The notes: generated by a model from the sequence alone, not told the origin. 64,000 nt of DNA from Streptococcus sp. S1 (GCF_034137685.1 NZ_CP139418.1:957001-1021000), one strand, 5' to 3'. Counted from the first letter of the stretch, positions 21,974 through 31,226 are shown. Translations and numbers: made by a program.

Positions 21974-23270
21974 GATCCAGAAAAACATCAATCCTCATTT
22001 TAAAAGCGTCTGGACAACTAGCAAGCCTTACAACATTCTGAAAGGTGGACGGAACTCTTTCAAGTCTTCGGTAGTAGCCTTATTACTTGTTTATATGATG
22101 ATACCGTTCCTGATCGCTGGCAAGAAAGCGAATGTAGTAGTCATTCGAAAAGTTGGTAACACTATTCGAGATAGTGTCTTTTTAAAAATACAGTGGGCTT
22201 TGAATAAGTTCGGGTTATCTGGACGGTTCAAGGCTACCGTATCGCCATTTAAAATACAAGACACAGTCACGGGATCGTGTTTTTATTTCTACGGCCAAGA
22301 CGATTTTCAGAAGCTCAAATCAAATGACATCGGGAATATTATTGCCGTGTGGTATGAGGAGGCTGCGGAATTTAGCAACAAAGAAGACTTTGACCAGTCG
22401 AACGTGACTTTTATGCGACAGAAGCATCCAGATATTGACTTTGTGAAATTCTTCTGGTCGTATAACCCACCACGCAATCCATATAGCTGGATCAATGAGT
22501 GGGCAGAGGAACTAAAGGATAACGAGAATTATCTTGTACATTCGTCATCTTATTTAGATGATAAGTTAGGTTTCGTTACTGAGCAAATGCTGGAAGATAT
22601 TGAACGCATTAAAGAGAACGACTACGACTACTACCGATACATTTACCTGGGTGAGCCGGTTGGGCTTGGTACGAACGTGTATAACATGGAACTTTTTAAA
22701 TCTGCTACAGAAGTACCAAGCAATGAGCGTGTGATCGGTCAATTCTTTGCAGTCGATAGCGGGCATCAACAGTCTGCTACAACTTGCTTGCATCTAGTTA
22801 TGACAAGTGCTGACAAGGTCTATTTAGTTGACAACTACTACTACAGCCCTGCTGGTAAGACGCACAAGAAAGCTCCCAGCACGCTATCTAAAGAGTTGCA
22901 TTATTTTGTGACAGAGCAAGCGAAGCAATTCCCAAACGCTCCTATTATCAACATGACGATAGATAGTGCAGAGGGCGCGTTGCGTAATCAATATTTCGAA
23001 GACTTTGGCGAACGCTGGCATCCAGTCGCAAAAAAGAAAAAGATTGTCATGACTGAATATGTGCAGTCGCTTCTAGCGGAGGGGCGCTTTTTTTATTTAA
23101 AAACGATAAACAATTTGAAGTATTTTATTGAGGAGCATAAAAAATATCAATGGGAAGAGAAATCAATCATGAATGATGATCCTAAAGTCGTTAAGGAAGA
23201 AGACCATACAGTCGATGCCCTACAATATTTTGTAATTGATAACGCACGTTATCTTAATTTAAAGGTTTAA
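21963..23270 (+). CDS. terL: Terminase large subunit
   Basis: 435 residues, PBSX/SPP1-type. The ATPase part shows the Walker A-like GGRNSFKSS near residue 28, Walker B IIAVWYEEAAEF near residue 125, and a C-motif region SYNPPRNP. The nuclease part begins at AVDSGHQQSATTC and continues with further acidic residues (TIDSAEGALRNQYF, DHTVDALQYFVID). It drives DNA packaging into the prohead and cuts concatemers. It overlaps the small subunit gene by 11 bp. Confidence 0.95.
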   Translation: MEVKIQKNINPHFKSVWTTSKPYNILKGGRNSFKSSVVALLLVYMMIPFLIAGKKANVVVIRKVGNTIRDSVFLKIQWALNKFGLSGRFKATVSPFKIQDTVTGSCFYFYGQDDFQKLKSNDIGNIIAVWYEEAAEFSNKEDFDQSNVTFMRQKHPDIDFVKFFWSYNPPRNPYSWINEWAEELKDNENYLVHSSSYLDDKLGFVTEQMLEDIERIKENDYDYYRYIYLGEPVGLGTNVYNMELFKSATEVPSNERVIGQFFAVDSGHQQSATTCLHLVMTSADKVYLVDNYYYSPAGKTHKKAPSTLSKELHYFVTEQAKQFPNAPIINMTIDSAEGALRNQYFEDFGERWHPVAKKKKIVMTEYVQSLLAEGRFFYLKTINNLKYFIEEHKKYQWEEKSIMNDDPKVVKEEDHTVDALQYFVIDNARYLNLKV

Positions 23271-23275
23271 TCTAA

Positions 23276-24793
23276 ATGGGAATTATACAACGAATAGTAA
23301 ATATTTTTAAGAGAGGACAGTATGCGATGCAACAACAATCGCTAGGCAATATCACAGAACACCCACGGATAGCAGTAAGCAAAGATGAATATAAACGGAT
23401 TATGCGCAACTTGCGTTATTATCAATCGAAGTGGGAAGATGTTGAGTATATGAACTCAAATGGAGACATGGTGAAGCGACCATTCAACCATCTACCAATT
23501 GGACGGACTGCATCGAAGAAGATTGCAAGTCTTGTATACAATGAGCAGGCTACAATCTCAGTTGATGAAACTGTAAGTGGTGCTAATGAGTATGTGCAAA
23601 GCGTGTTACTGAATGATCGTTTTAACAAGAATTTTGAGCGATATTTTGAAAGCTGTCTTGCTCTTGGTGGACTTGCTATGCGTCCTTATGTTGACGGTGA
23701 TAAGATTAAGATTGCTTTCGTACAAGCTCCAGTATTCCTCCCTATGAGGTCTAATACGCAAGATGTTTCGAGCGCTGCTATTGTCACTAAAACAATCAAG
23801 TCAGAGGGGCAAAAGAATGTATATTACACTTTGATCGAGTTCCATGAGTGGAAGAACGAAGAGGAATATACAATCACGAACGAACTCTACAGGTCAGAGG
23901 TTAAGGACCGCGTTGGTGATCGTGTACCATTGTCTGAGCTCTACGAGGAGTTGGACGAGACAACAACAATTAAAGGCTTGAGCCGTCCACTATTCACTTA
24001 CTTAAAGACTGCTGGCATGAATAACAAAGATATTAACAGTCCTTTGGGTCTGTCTATCTTTGACAATGCCAAGAGCACAATCGATTTTATTAATACGACT
24101 TATGATGAGTTTAAGTGGGAAGTCAAGATGGGACAACGCAGAGTAGCAGTCCCAGAGCAGACAGTACGTACTGAATTTAACTCACGCAATGAGAAAGTCA
24201 CTGTTACACGCAAGTTTGATCCTAATCAAAATGTATACGAGAAATTTGATACAGGGAACATTGACGGTGTTATTGGTATCACAGACTTAACAACTCCTAT
24301 TCGTTCAGAAGACTATATCAAGGCTATTAACGAAGGTTTGAGCCTTTTTGAAATGCAGATAGGTGTATCTGCTGGTATGTTTAGTTTTGACGGTAAGAGC
24401 ATGAAGACCGCAACGGAAATCGTGAGTGAGAACTCAGACACTTACCAAATGAGAAACAGTCTTGTTTCTTTGGTTGAGCAATCTTTGAAAGAGCTAGTCA
24501 TTTCAATTTGTGAGCTTGGCTTTCTCTATGAGTTTTATAGTGGGCCTATTCCAGAAATGGAACAGATCAGCGTCAATTTAGACGATGGTGTATTTACTGA
24601 TCGCAATAGTGAACTTGAATACTGGACAAAAGCTCTTGCAAGTGGTTTGGTTGACCGTAAGACAGCGATTCAACGGGCATTGAAACTAACGGAAGAAGAA
24701 GCTGGTCAAATGGTACAACGTATCAACAATGAAACGATGGCTACTGCCAATTCTGAGCGTGATACAACAGACATTGAAATTTACGGAGAATGA
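23276..24793 (+). CDS. Portal protein (SPP1 gp6 family)
   Basis: 505 residues with the pattern of SPP1-type portals, including an N-terminal crown region (HLPIGRTASKKIASLVYNEQ) and the stem/tunnel part (MFSFDGKSMKTATEIVSENS). It forms the dodecameric channel at the head vertex, binds terminase and then the connectors. It starts 5 nt after terL; the ATG is behind an AT-rich stretch with weak AAAGG. Confidence 0.9.
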   Translation: MGIIQRIVNIFKRGQYAMQQQSLGNITEHPRIAVSKDEYKRIMRNLRYYQSKWEDVEYMNSNGDMVKRPFNHLPIGRTASKKIASLVYNEQATISVDETVSGANEYVQSVLLNDRFNKNFERYFESCLALGGLAMRPYVDGDKIKIAFVQAPVFLPMRSNTQDVSSAAIVTKTIKSEGQKNVYYTLIEFHEWKNEEEYTITNELYRSEVKDRVGDRVPLSELYEELDETTTIKGLSRPLFTYLKTAGMNNKDINSPLGLSIFDNAKSTIDFINTTYDEFKWEVKMGQRRVAVPEQTVRTEFNSRNEKVTVTRKFDPNQNVYEKFDTGNIDGVIGITDLTTPIRSEDYIKAINEGLSLFEMQIGVSAGMFSFDGKSMKTATEIVSENSDTYQMRNSLVSLVEQSLKELVISICELGFLYEFYSGPIPEMEQISVNLDDGVFTDRNSELEYWTKALASGLVDRKTAIQRALKLTEEEAGQMVQRINNETMATANSERDTTDIEIYGE

Positions 24794-24799
24794 TAAGGA

Positions 24800-26443
24800 A
24801 TGAGCAAGAGGCTGCCGATACAATTTAATGACGAACAGTTAGAACTTGGATCGAGCCGTCTTGCTGACCTCTATCATAAGTTAACTGTCGAACTCTTTGA
24901 GCAGATGGTGGATAGATTGCTAGAGCGTGGCACGACATCGCTTACAGACAATCCTTACATCTGGCAACTAGAGAAACTCAATCAGATGCACGCACTCAAT
25001 GAACACAATCTTAAAGTGATATCTAAATATACAGATATCTCAGAAGAGCAACTAAGAAATGTCATTGAGGGTGAAGGCCTAAAGATATACACGGACACCA
25101 AGAGCCAACTATTGGAGGATCTGAATAAAGACCCCCACTTTGATACAAGCCATGTACAGAAACAACTAGAAGCCTATTTAGAGCAAGCAAGTGGTGATAT
25201 TGATAATCTAATCAATACAACGTTGCCAAATGTTGTTAACGAGGTTTATCGTAACATCGCCAAGGAAACAGTTGCTAAAGTTGCAACTGGTGTTGCTACA
25301 CCGGACAAAGCAATTGCTGAAACTGTCATGAAATGGCAGGAAGTTGGCTTTCGAGGTTTTAAAGACCGAGGCGGTAAGAATTGGCGCATTGATAACTACG
25401 CACGTACCGTTGTTAAGACTACAACACGTAGGGTATACCGTCAGATGCGCACACAACCAGCGGACGAGCTGGGGATAGATACCTTTTACTACTCAAAGAA
25501 AGCAACTGCTAGAGAGGCTTGCGCTCCTTTACAACACCATATTGTAACGCATGGTGAAGCGAGGGAAGAGGGTGGCTATAGTGTTCTGTCGCTAGCAGAT
25601 TATGGCTATGGTACACCGGCAGGATGTCTTGGCATTAACTGCGGACATTATCTGACACCTTTTGTTATTGGCATTAACGATATGCCAGATTTAGGCGATG
25701 ATGTTAAAAACATCACACCAGAAGATGCGATTAAAAACGCTAACGCACAGGCTAAGCAAAGGGCATTAGAGCGGTCTATAAGAGATAGTAAAGAAAAACT
25801 ACACATTGCTAATAAGTTGGGTGATAAGGATCTTATAGATAAGTATAAGAGTAAGATACGCACTCAGCAAGGCGCTTTGCGTGATTTCTTAAAAGATAAG
25901 CCGTTCCTTCATCGTGATTATGCGAGAGAGAAGTATTACCGTAATAATGATACGGTTAAAAAATTATACAAATCTATTGACAAACATTCTAAAAAAGAGT
26001 ATTCTGAAATACTACAAAATTTAGGAAATAAAGCACCTAAATCTTATAGTGATTTCAAGGCTCTAAAACGCTCTGAGAAAGAGTCTTTGAGGTATGATAA
26101 TAGGATTGTCAATTATTTCAAAGGGGGCATTCAAGAGAAACTGCCTGACAAGCAGAAACAGCAGGCAGTGGAGGCTTACTTCAATTTCAAAAATGATGGC
26201 ATAACGTTTGGAAACCATGCAATAGCACGCTACATAGAACGTATGAGGCGCAAAGACGGCACGTTTGCCTATAATTATGAAGCGGTAAAGGCAGCCTTTT
26301 CTCTGCCGCCTAATTATGTATCAGAGAAGAACGGCAGATTTGCAAGATATTATAATGGTATCCTCTACATCACTGAGCCTGATACAGACGTTGTAGTAAC
26401 TATGATGAAACGTAAAAAACTGAAAGGATTTAAACCATTATGA
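24800..26443 (+). CDS. Minor head protein with C-terminal toxin-like domain
   Basis: 547 residues. Residues 1-320 match the phage minor capsid 2/SPP1 gp7-like family (WRIDNYARTVVKTTTRRVYRQ, then CAPLQHHIVTHG and LGINCGHYLTPF). A Lys-rich helical linker follows, then a separate C-terminal module of about 90 residues (NHAIARYIERMRRKDG, FARYYNGILYITE, DVVVTMMKRKKLKGF). That layout resembles the barnase/EndoU/colicin/RelE-like nuclease folds found attached to phage head proteins and polymorphic toxins. The domain call is from pattern only. The next gene, overlapping by 4 bp, is small and acidic, as an immunity gene would be. Confidence 0.8.
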   Translation: MSKRLPIQFNDEQLELGSSRLADLYHKLTVELFEQMVDRLLERGTTSLTDNPYIWQLEKLNQMHALNEHNLKVISKYTDISEEQLRNVIEGEGLKIYTDTKSQLLEDLNKDPHFDTSHVQKQLEAYLEQASGDIDNLINTTLPNVVNEVYRNIAKETVAKVATGVATPDKAIAETVMKWQEVGFRGFKDRGGKNWRIDNYARTVVKTTTRRVYRQMRTQPADELGIDTFYYSKKATAREACAPLQHHIVTHGEAREEGGYSVLSLADYGYGTPAGCLGINCGHYLTPFVIGINDMPDLGDDVKNITPEDAIKNANAQAKQRALERSIRDSKEKLHIANKLGDKDLIDKYKSKIRTQQGALRDFLKDKPFLHRDYAREKYYRNNDTVKKLYKSIDKHSKKEYSEILQNLGNKAPKSYSDFKALKRSEKESLRYDNRIVNYFKGGIQEKLPDKQKQQAVEAYFNFKNDGITFGNHAIARYIERMRRKDGTFAYNYEAVKAAFSLPPNYVSEKNGRFARYYNGILYITEPDTDVVVTMMKRKKLKGFKPL

Positions 26444-26721
26444 AATACAGTCAACAAGTATTAGATATGCTAGAACAAGCAGTCAGTGGGCGGATTGATA
26501 ATTTTTGGGATTTTTCCTTTAAGTTTAACTCTCTTTTTGGAGAAGATGAAGATTTTGCTGAGTTTTGGGACAATGAAAACCCTGAAATGTTTGACGCTCT
26601 CAATGATTTTGAGCTGATGATGTTCTTAGAGGAACATGACCCAAGTGATAAGCAAGGATTTATCAATTTCCTAACACCTTACTACAACAAAGCAAAACAG
26701 TTAGTAAACTATAGCGCTTAG
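26440..26721 (+). CDS. Small acidic protein, candidate immunity factor
   Basis: 93 residues with many Asp and Glu, especially the middle (FGEDEDFAEFWDNENPEMFD, then ELMMFLEEHDPSDKQGF). It lacks a signal or membrane span. Its ATG overlaps the stop of the minor head/toxin-like gene, so the two are produced together. Small acidic proteins in this position usually neutralise a nuclease domain, but no family was recognised and the role is inferred. Confidence 0.65.
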   Translation: MKYSQQVLDMLEQAVSGRIDNFWDFSFKFNSLFGEDEDFAEFWDNENPEMFDALNDFELMMFLEEHDPSDKQGFINFLTPYYNKAKQLVNYSA

Positions 26722-26976
26722 AACAATCTAGGCGCTTTTATTATGCCTTGAAAACAGGAGGTGATCCGTCATCTTGACTAGCAGGAATAGACTGCTATTT
26801 AATTTTTGCAAAAACCGTATGGAAAATCATGCGGTTTTTATTTTGCGCTCATTTCTGGATAAGAGGTTGTTTCCTCCTTGTTTCTTACCTCTTGCGGGAT
26901 CGTTACCCGCTGGGCGCTTTCGACTTTATCCACAGTCGCTAAAGAATGGAAGATCACAATTTAGGAGGGGCAAATA
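26722..26976. other. Structured gap between the accessory pair and scaffold gene
   Basis: No convincing gene is seen. A 10-bp hairpin AAAACCGTAT/ATGCGGTTTT at 26811-26838 is followed by a T-rich tail and may be a terminator. Next come AAGAGGT/ACCTCTT at 26861-26893 and GCGGG/CCCGC at 26894-26910. An AACAGGAGGTGATCC sequence at 26755-26766 looks like a strong ribosome binding site, but the frame behind it runs into the hairpins and has no phage-like sequence. Confidence 0.5.
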
Positions 26977-27561
26977 ATGTCCGAAGAAATCCAAACAACA
27001 GACCAGCCTGTCAATGCTGGAGAGGTGGCAACAGCCGAAGTTGCAAAAGAGGAAGCCAAGACATTTACACAAGAGGAAGTAAATGGATTGGTAGCCAAAG
27101 AAGCCAAGAAAGCACAGGAGAAGATCTTTAAAAGCCTGGGATTTGAAGATGTTAAGAGTGCTAAAGAAGGTTTCGAACAGTTGAGGGAGTGGAAAGACTC
27201 ACAGAAGACAGAAGCAGAGAAACAATCCGAGGCAATCGCTGATAAAGAAAAACAACTTGAAGCGATGCGTTTAGAAAACCAACAATTGACTGCAAAATAT
27301 GCAGCTCTTACGCTGGGTGTACGTTCTGATGCTGTCGATGATGTCATTGCACTGGCTCAAAGCAAGGTGACTGACGATGTGACAATTAATGATGCAATCG
27401 CAGAAGTCCTTGCAAAATATCCACAATTCGGGAATGTACCCGAAGAACCAAAGGAAGAACCAAAACCCAGCTTCTCAGTCGGTGGTACACCAACGGTTAA
27501 AGAAGACGGTAAGGTTGATCCTTTCGAGGCTATTATCGCCTCTTATGGCAAGAAAAAATAA
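26977..27561 (+). CDS. Head scaffolding protein (DUF4355)
   Basis: 194 residues, acidic and coiled-coil-rich over residues 35-105, with a conserved end (GGTPTVKEDGKVDPFEAIIASYGKKK). This is the usual layout of DUF4355 scaffold proteins directly before the major capsid gene. It helps assemble the prohead and is lost on maturation. TTAGGAGGGG precedes the ATG. Confidence 0.88.
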   Translation: MSEEIQTTDQPVNAGEVATAEVAKEEAKTFTQEEVNGLVAKEAKKAQEKIFKSLGFEDVKSAKEGFEQLREWKDSQKTEAEKQSEAIADKEKQLEAMRLENQQLTAKYAALTLGVRSDAVDDVIALAQSKVTDDVTINDAIAEVLAKYPQFGNVPEEPKEEPKPSFSVGGTPTVKEDGKVDPFEAIIASYGKKK

Positions 27562-27577
27562 GAAAGGAACATAATCT

Positions 27578-28453
27578 ATGCCAAATAACAACCTAGCTGC
27601 TGCTCGCTACGAGAAACAATATCGTGATATGCTCGCTACTGTATTCGGAGTGAATGCAGCATTTATTAATGCCTTGTCTCCTATCCAAATTTTGGACGGT
27701 GTGCAAGAAAACACTACTGCTTTCTCAGTAAAAACCAACGGAACTCCTGTCGTTATGGGTGAATACTCAACAGATGCTAACGATGGTGGTTTTGGAACTG
27801 GTGCTGGTAAATCTCGTTTTGGTGAATTGAAAGAAATCAAATACACTAACACAGATGTACCTTACGACTACACACTTGCAATCCATGAAGGTATTGACCG
27901 CTACACAGTCAACAACAACGTTGAAGCTGCAGTAGCTGATCGTTTGAAATTGAATGCAGAAGCTCAAACTCGCGGAATGAACAAACGTATCGGTAAATTC
28001 TTGTCAACTGCTGCAGGAAAAACAGAAGCACTTACTGATATGCAGGAAGCTACTGTACGTACTTTGGTTAACAAGATCAAAGCATACTACAGCAACAACG
28101 AAGTGATCGCTCCTGTTACATTGTATCTACGCACTGAATTGTTCAACGCAATCGTAGACATGACTGCAAACACTTCTGCTAAAGGATCAAGCGTATCCAT
28201 TGACGAAAATGGTCTTGCCAAATACAAAGGCTTTGCCCTTGTAGAAACACCAGAACAATACTTTGAATCTGGCGATGTCGCTTACTTTGTACCAGATGGA
28301 ACTATCATTCCATTTGTAGGTATCTCTACTGCTCGTACAGTTGAGGCAGAAGACTTCGACGGTGTTAAATTGCAAGCCGCTGCTAAAGGTGGTACATACG
28401 CGCTTGAAGATAATAAAAAAGCGATTGTTAAGGTAACTGGTACAGTCGTTTAA
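27578..28453 (+). CDS. Major capsid protein
   Basis: 291 residues. The sequence (QYRDMLATVFGVNAAFINAL, NTDVPYDYTLAIHEGIDRYT, and the C-terminal AYFVPDGTIIPFVGISTART) fits the HK97-fold capsid proteins of streptococcal siphoviruses. Its codon use is that of a highly expressed gene. AGAAAGGAAC lies upstream. It follows the scaffold gene as expected. Confidence 0.93.
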   Translation: MPNNNLAAARYEKQYRDMLATVFGVNAAFINALSPIQILDGVQENTTAFSVKTNGTPVVMGEYSTDANDGGFGTGAGKSRFGELKEIKYTNTDVPYDYTLAIHEGIDRYTVNNNVEAAVADRLKLNAEAQTRGMNKRIGKFLSTAAGKTEALTDMQEATVRTLVNKIKAYYSNNEVIAPVTLYLRTELFNAIVDMTANTSAKGSSVSIDENGLAKYKGFALVETPEQYFESGDVAYFVPDGTIIPFVGISTARTVEAEDFDGVKLQAAAKGGTYALEDNKKAIVKVTGTVV

Positions 28454-28466
28454 AAGGGGGTAGCTA

Positions 28467-28709
28467 TTGGCGCTTTTTAAAACAACAAAAAATGTTTTCT
28501 TTCAAGATCTTGACATCACTGTATTAGAAAGTGACGTCGTGGAGCTTGATGACGCGACAGCTAAAGACCTAATCAATAAATTGGCAGATGTATTCCCTGG
28601 TGAAACTGTACTGATCGAAGTTACAGAAGCTGGTGAACAGAAACCAAAACGCAGTCGCAAGAAGAAAGCAGAAACAGAAACTACAGAAACGGAAGAGGTT
28701 GAGGCATAA
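28467..28709 (+). CDS. Small head protein following the capsid gene
   Basis: 80 residues from TTG 28467, with AAAAGGGGG 7 nt upstream. The N-terminal half (ALFKTTKNVFFQDLDITVLE) is folded; the C-terminus is charged (KPKRSRKKKAETETTETEEV). A protein of this type is commonly found after the capsid in these phages and may decorate the head. The terminator at 28695 overlaps its last codons. Confidence 0.75.
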   Translation: MALFKTTKNVFFQDLDITVLESDVVELDDATAKDLINKLADVFPGETVLIEVTEAGEQKPKRSRKKKAETETTETEEVEA

Positions 28710-28724
28710 TCCAACCTCTTTTTT
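28695..28724 (+). terminator. Terminator after the capsid genes
   Basis: GAGGTTG at 28695-28701 pairs with CAACCTC at 28712-28718 and is followed by six T residues. It probably reduces transcription into the connector genes, so capsid protein is made in excess. Confidence 0.8.
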
Positions 28725-28741
28725 ATAGAAGAGGTGAGAAT

Positions 28742-29131
28742 ATGGAATACTTAACCTATCCAGAATATCTTAAATTAGGTTTTGACGAAACGGATAAATA
28801 CGATGAATTGTACAAACGCGCAGAAATGACTGTAAACCTGTACATTCATAATTTCTATGCTTACAAAGACTTCGAAAGTGATTTTAAACTACGCAAAGAA
28901 GCAGTAAAGAACGCTATCGCTTATCAGATTTACTACTTAGATCGCTCTGGAATTGCTACAGCAGAAGAGAAACAATCTCTATCTAGCGTGACTGTTGGAC
29001 GAACCACAGTAAGCTATCAGAGTGGCTCTCAGAGCGTTTCAAAGGGTTCGCAGTATAATCTCTCTCTTGATGCTGAAAACTGGCTCAAAGTGGCTGGTTT
29101 TGGCTATAGCGGGGTGGACTATGATCGATAA
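28742..29131 (+). CDS. Head-tail connector protein
   Basis: 129 residues. The helical N-terminus (EYLTYPEYLKLGFDETDKYD, YKRAEMTVNLYIHNF, RKEAVKNAIAYQIYYLD) and glycine/serine-rich loop (TVGRTTVSYQSGSQSVSKG) match the gp6/gp15-like adaptor proteins. It would bind the portal. AGAGGTGAG precedes the ATG. Confidence 0.88.
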   Translation: MEYLTYPEYLKLGFDETDKYDELYKRAEMTVNLYIHNFYAYKDFESDFKLRKEAVKNAIAYQIYYLDRSGIATAEEKQSLSSVTVGRTTVSYQSGSQSVSKGSQYNLSLDAENWLKVAGFGYSGVDYDR

Positions 29132-29468
29132 GCGAATGTTAGTTGATACAGCAATCATTAAAAAGCGTGTTGGTATCGACGAGTGGGGAAAAGAAACATT
29201 TGGTGGTGATCTATACATTGATCCTTGCCGTTTTGACGAAAGTACCGCTCACGTACAATCACAGAAGTCTGGTAAGAGCAAGAACCGCACGGACCAATTC
29301 GCTGGGGTTTTGTATATCGACACAGACTACTGCAATTTTGAAATTGATCGCTCTTATATTGATGGGAAATTGATCGTAGATGGTCAAGAGTACATCATTG
29401 TTAAGATCACTCCTAATAGGCATCCGATTAATAAGCGAATACTTACTTATGAAATCGAGGTGATCTAA
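29121..29468 (+). CDS. Minor capsid/head closure protein
   Basis: 115 residues from ATG 29121, which overlaps the previous gene by 11 bp and has AGCGGGGTGG just upstream. The beta-rich sequence (VGIDEWGKETFGGDLYIDPC, AGVLYIDTDYCNFEIDRSY, IVKITPNRHPINKRILTYEI) fits the putative minor capsid protein (head-closure, stopper) family. It would sit below the connector. Confidence 0.8.
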   Translation: MIDKRMLVDTAIIKKRVGIDEWGKETFGGDLYIDPCRFDESTAHVQSQKSGKSKNRTDQFAGVLYIDTDYCNFEIDRSYIDGKLIVDGQEYIIVKITPNRHPINKRILTYEIEVI

Positions 29469-29818
29469 TGGGGATTAGTATCAATGTCGATTTAGGACGG
29501 ATTAATAAGAAGTTTGGTCCAAATGCAAAGAAAGTCGCTGAGTATGCTATTGCTAACCAAGCAATGTTGGACATGGAAAGGTTCGTACCTCTCCGTGGCG
29601 GTGATCTTCGAGGCTCTGGCCATGTATCTGGCAATCAGATTGTATATAACACAGTCTATGCCAGGGCGCAGTTTTACGGATCGTCCTACAACAAGCATCG
29701 TAGCTTTAAGTTTAGCAAGTATACCACTCCTGGTACAGGTCCACGGTGGGACTTGAAAGCCAAAGGAATGTATGGCGATAAATGGGCAGATAAAGGAAGG
29801 GAGGCATTAGGACTATGA
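29468..29818 (+). CDS. Minor capsid protein (tail completion, HK97 gp10-like)
   Basis: 116 residues including FVPLRGGDLRGSGHVSGNQI, YARAQFYG and GTGPRWDLKAKGMYGDKW, the signature of phage minor capsid 2 proteins that complete the neck. The ATG follows GAGGTGATCTA and overlaps the previous stop by one base. Confidence 0.85.
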   Translation: MGISINVDLGRINKKFGPNAKKVAEYAIANQAMLDMERFVPLRGGDLRGSGHVSGNQIVYNTVYARAQFYGSSYNKHRSFKFSKYTTPGTGPRWDLKAKGMYGDKWADKGREALGL

Positions 29819-30234
29819 TCGCTAAAAATGATTTTTTAGAAAGACTTAATGCTTTTATCAATTCGCTTGATCTCCCTATTACGTCCCGTATGGATTATTT
29901 AGACGAGGACGAAAGCCTTGTGGTTTATCCACTAGCTGGTGGAAAGATCAATAAAATCTATATGGACGAGGCTAGAGACGTATCGCTGCCGTTTGAAATC
30001 GCAGTTAAGACAAAAGATCACGAAAAGGCTAATACCTGTCTATGGGCAGTTAACGAGGCCTTATCGGATTTATTCGTAGACATTCCAAGCGCTAACGGAT
30101 CGTATGCGTTCGAAAATTTAGAAGTGGCAATGCCGTTTCTGAATGAAAGAGACGAACAAGGCTACTACATCTATTTACAAGATATTCAAGCAAACATTAC
30201 GGTTTTCCAACCGCAAAAGAAAGGAATTAATTAA
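29815..30234 (+). CDS. Minor capsid protein, tail terminator
   Basis: 139 residues (FLERLNAFINSLDLPITSRM, YLDEDESLVVYPLAGGK, FLNERDEQGYYIYLQDIQAN) matching phage minor capsid protein 3 of this gene order; the position before the major tail gene fits the tail terminator. It overlaps the upstream gene by 4 bp. Confidence 0.82.
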   Translation: MIAKNDFLERLNAFINSLDLPITSRMDYLDEDESLVVYPLAGGKINKIYMDEARDVSLPFEIAVKTKDHEKANTCLWAVNEALSDLFVDIPSANGSYAFENLEVAMPFLNERDEQGYYIYLQDIQANITVFQPQKKGIN

Positions 30235-30237
30235 TAT

Positions 30238-30687
30238 ATGGCACGTTATAAAAACGCCCTACGTGGGCATTTCATCGCTCCTGTAACTGATCCAAAAGTA
30301 GAGCCGGAAAAATCTACTTATTTGGAACTTGCAAAATGGATCGAAGAAATCGCAGATGATACAGACGAGGCTACAACTTCTGTAGCTTACTATGACGGAG
30401 ACGGTACAGAAGAGACTACGGTTACATCTGTTAAAGGCTCTTACACTTTCAAAGGCACTTACGACAAGGAAGACCCAGCCATGAAGCACATCGCTGGTCT
30501 TAAATACAAACTCGGCAATGAACGACTTGTATGGCATAAGATCGTAGATGCTGATGGCAAGAACCAAGCAGTCGGAATCGCTACCGTATCTGATATCAAA
30601 GCTGGTTCGGGCGCTGCTGCAGAATACGAAGAATTTTCTTGCAAAATCTCGTATAATTCACTTCCAAAAATTTCAGCAGTCGTCTAA
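30238..30687 (+). CDS. Major tail protein
   Basis: 149 residues. The sequence (EEIADDTDEATTSVAYYDGD, KGSYTFKGTYDKEDPAMKHI, YEEFSCKISYNSLPKISAVV) is that of siphovirus tail tube proteins. It polymerises around the tape measure. It has GAAAGGAATTAATT upstream and a terminator directly downstream, which fits a high transcript level. Confidence 0.9.
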   Translation: MARYKNALRGHFIAPVTDPKVEPEKSTYLELAKWIEEIADDTDEATTSVAYYDGDGTEETTVTSVKGSYTFKGTYDKEDPAMKHIAGLKYKLGNERLVWHKIVDADGKNQAVGIATVSDIKAGSGAAAEYEEFSCKISYNSLPKISAVV

Positions 30688-30697
30688 TCGAATTATT

Positions 30698-30729
30698 GGG
30701 CGCTATCTGTTTAGGTAGCGCTCTTTTTT
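30698..30729 (+). terminator. Terminator after the major tail gene
   Basis: A 10-bp stem (GGGCGCTATC with GGTAGCGCTC, two wobbles) is followed by six T residues. Confidence 0.85.
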
Positions 30730-30749
30730 GTGCATAAAAGGAGGAAATC

Positions 30750-31226
30750 ATGTCTATTTCAATCGAATTAAAACGCAACTTTATCCCGATCAATATCGGA
30801 GAAATCGAACTACAATTTGATACATCACTAGAAAATATCTCGCGTCTTGCAACGCTCCAAGAAGATATCGCAGAACGCTTTAACAAATACCAGTTAGAGC
30901 TGATTGAACGCTCAAATAATGGAGAGTTTGACGATCTTAAAGAAGGAGTCATTAACAAGCAAGTCATTGACGAAGCCTTTGATATGCAGAAAAAAATGAC
31001 GGAGATTAAATATGATGTGTTATTCGGTGACGGTACCTTTGCTAAACTCTATGAACGTTATCCAGACCTTGACGCTTTGGATCATGCATTTGATGAGGTT
31101 GATACAATGCTGGGAGCTGAAATCGAACGTTTAGGCCAAGAACGGGCTAAGGCATCTGGTGCGGTTGCTGAGTCCTTTGTTAAAAAAGCAAAAGCCAAAA
31201 AGACAAAAAAGACCAGCAAAAAATAA
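30750..31226 (+). CDS. Tail assembly chaperone
   Basis: 158 residues: a beta-rich N-terminus (IELKRNFIPINIGEIELQFD), helical centre and very basic Lys-rich end (KAKAKKTKKTSKK). Position between major tail and tape measure genes and the sequence fit the gpG-like chaperone of streptococcal phages. The following gene is in the same frame after a stop, so a lambda-type -1 frameshift cannot join them. Confidence 0.82.
   Translation: MSISIELKRNFIPINIGEIELQFDTSLENISRLATLQEDIAERFNKYQLELIERSNNGEFDDLKEGVINKQVIDEAFDMQKKMTEIKYDVLFGDGTFAKLYERYPDLDALDHAFDEVDTMLGAEIERLGQERAKASGAVAESFVKKAKAKKTKKTSKK

Noticed and set aside
26774..26977. TTG-started frame after a good ribosome binding sequence before the scaffold gene
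   Set aside because: It crosses several perfect hairpins and ends exactly at the next start; the sequence looks untranslated.
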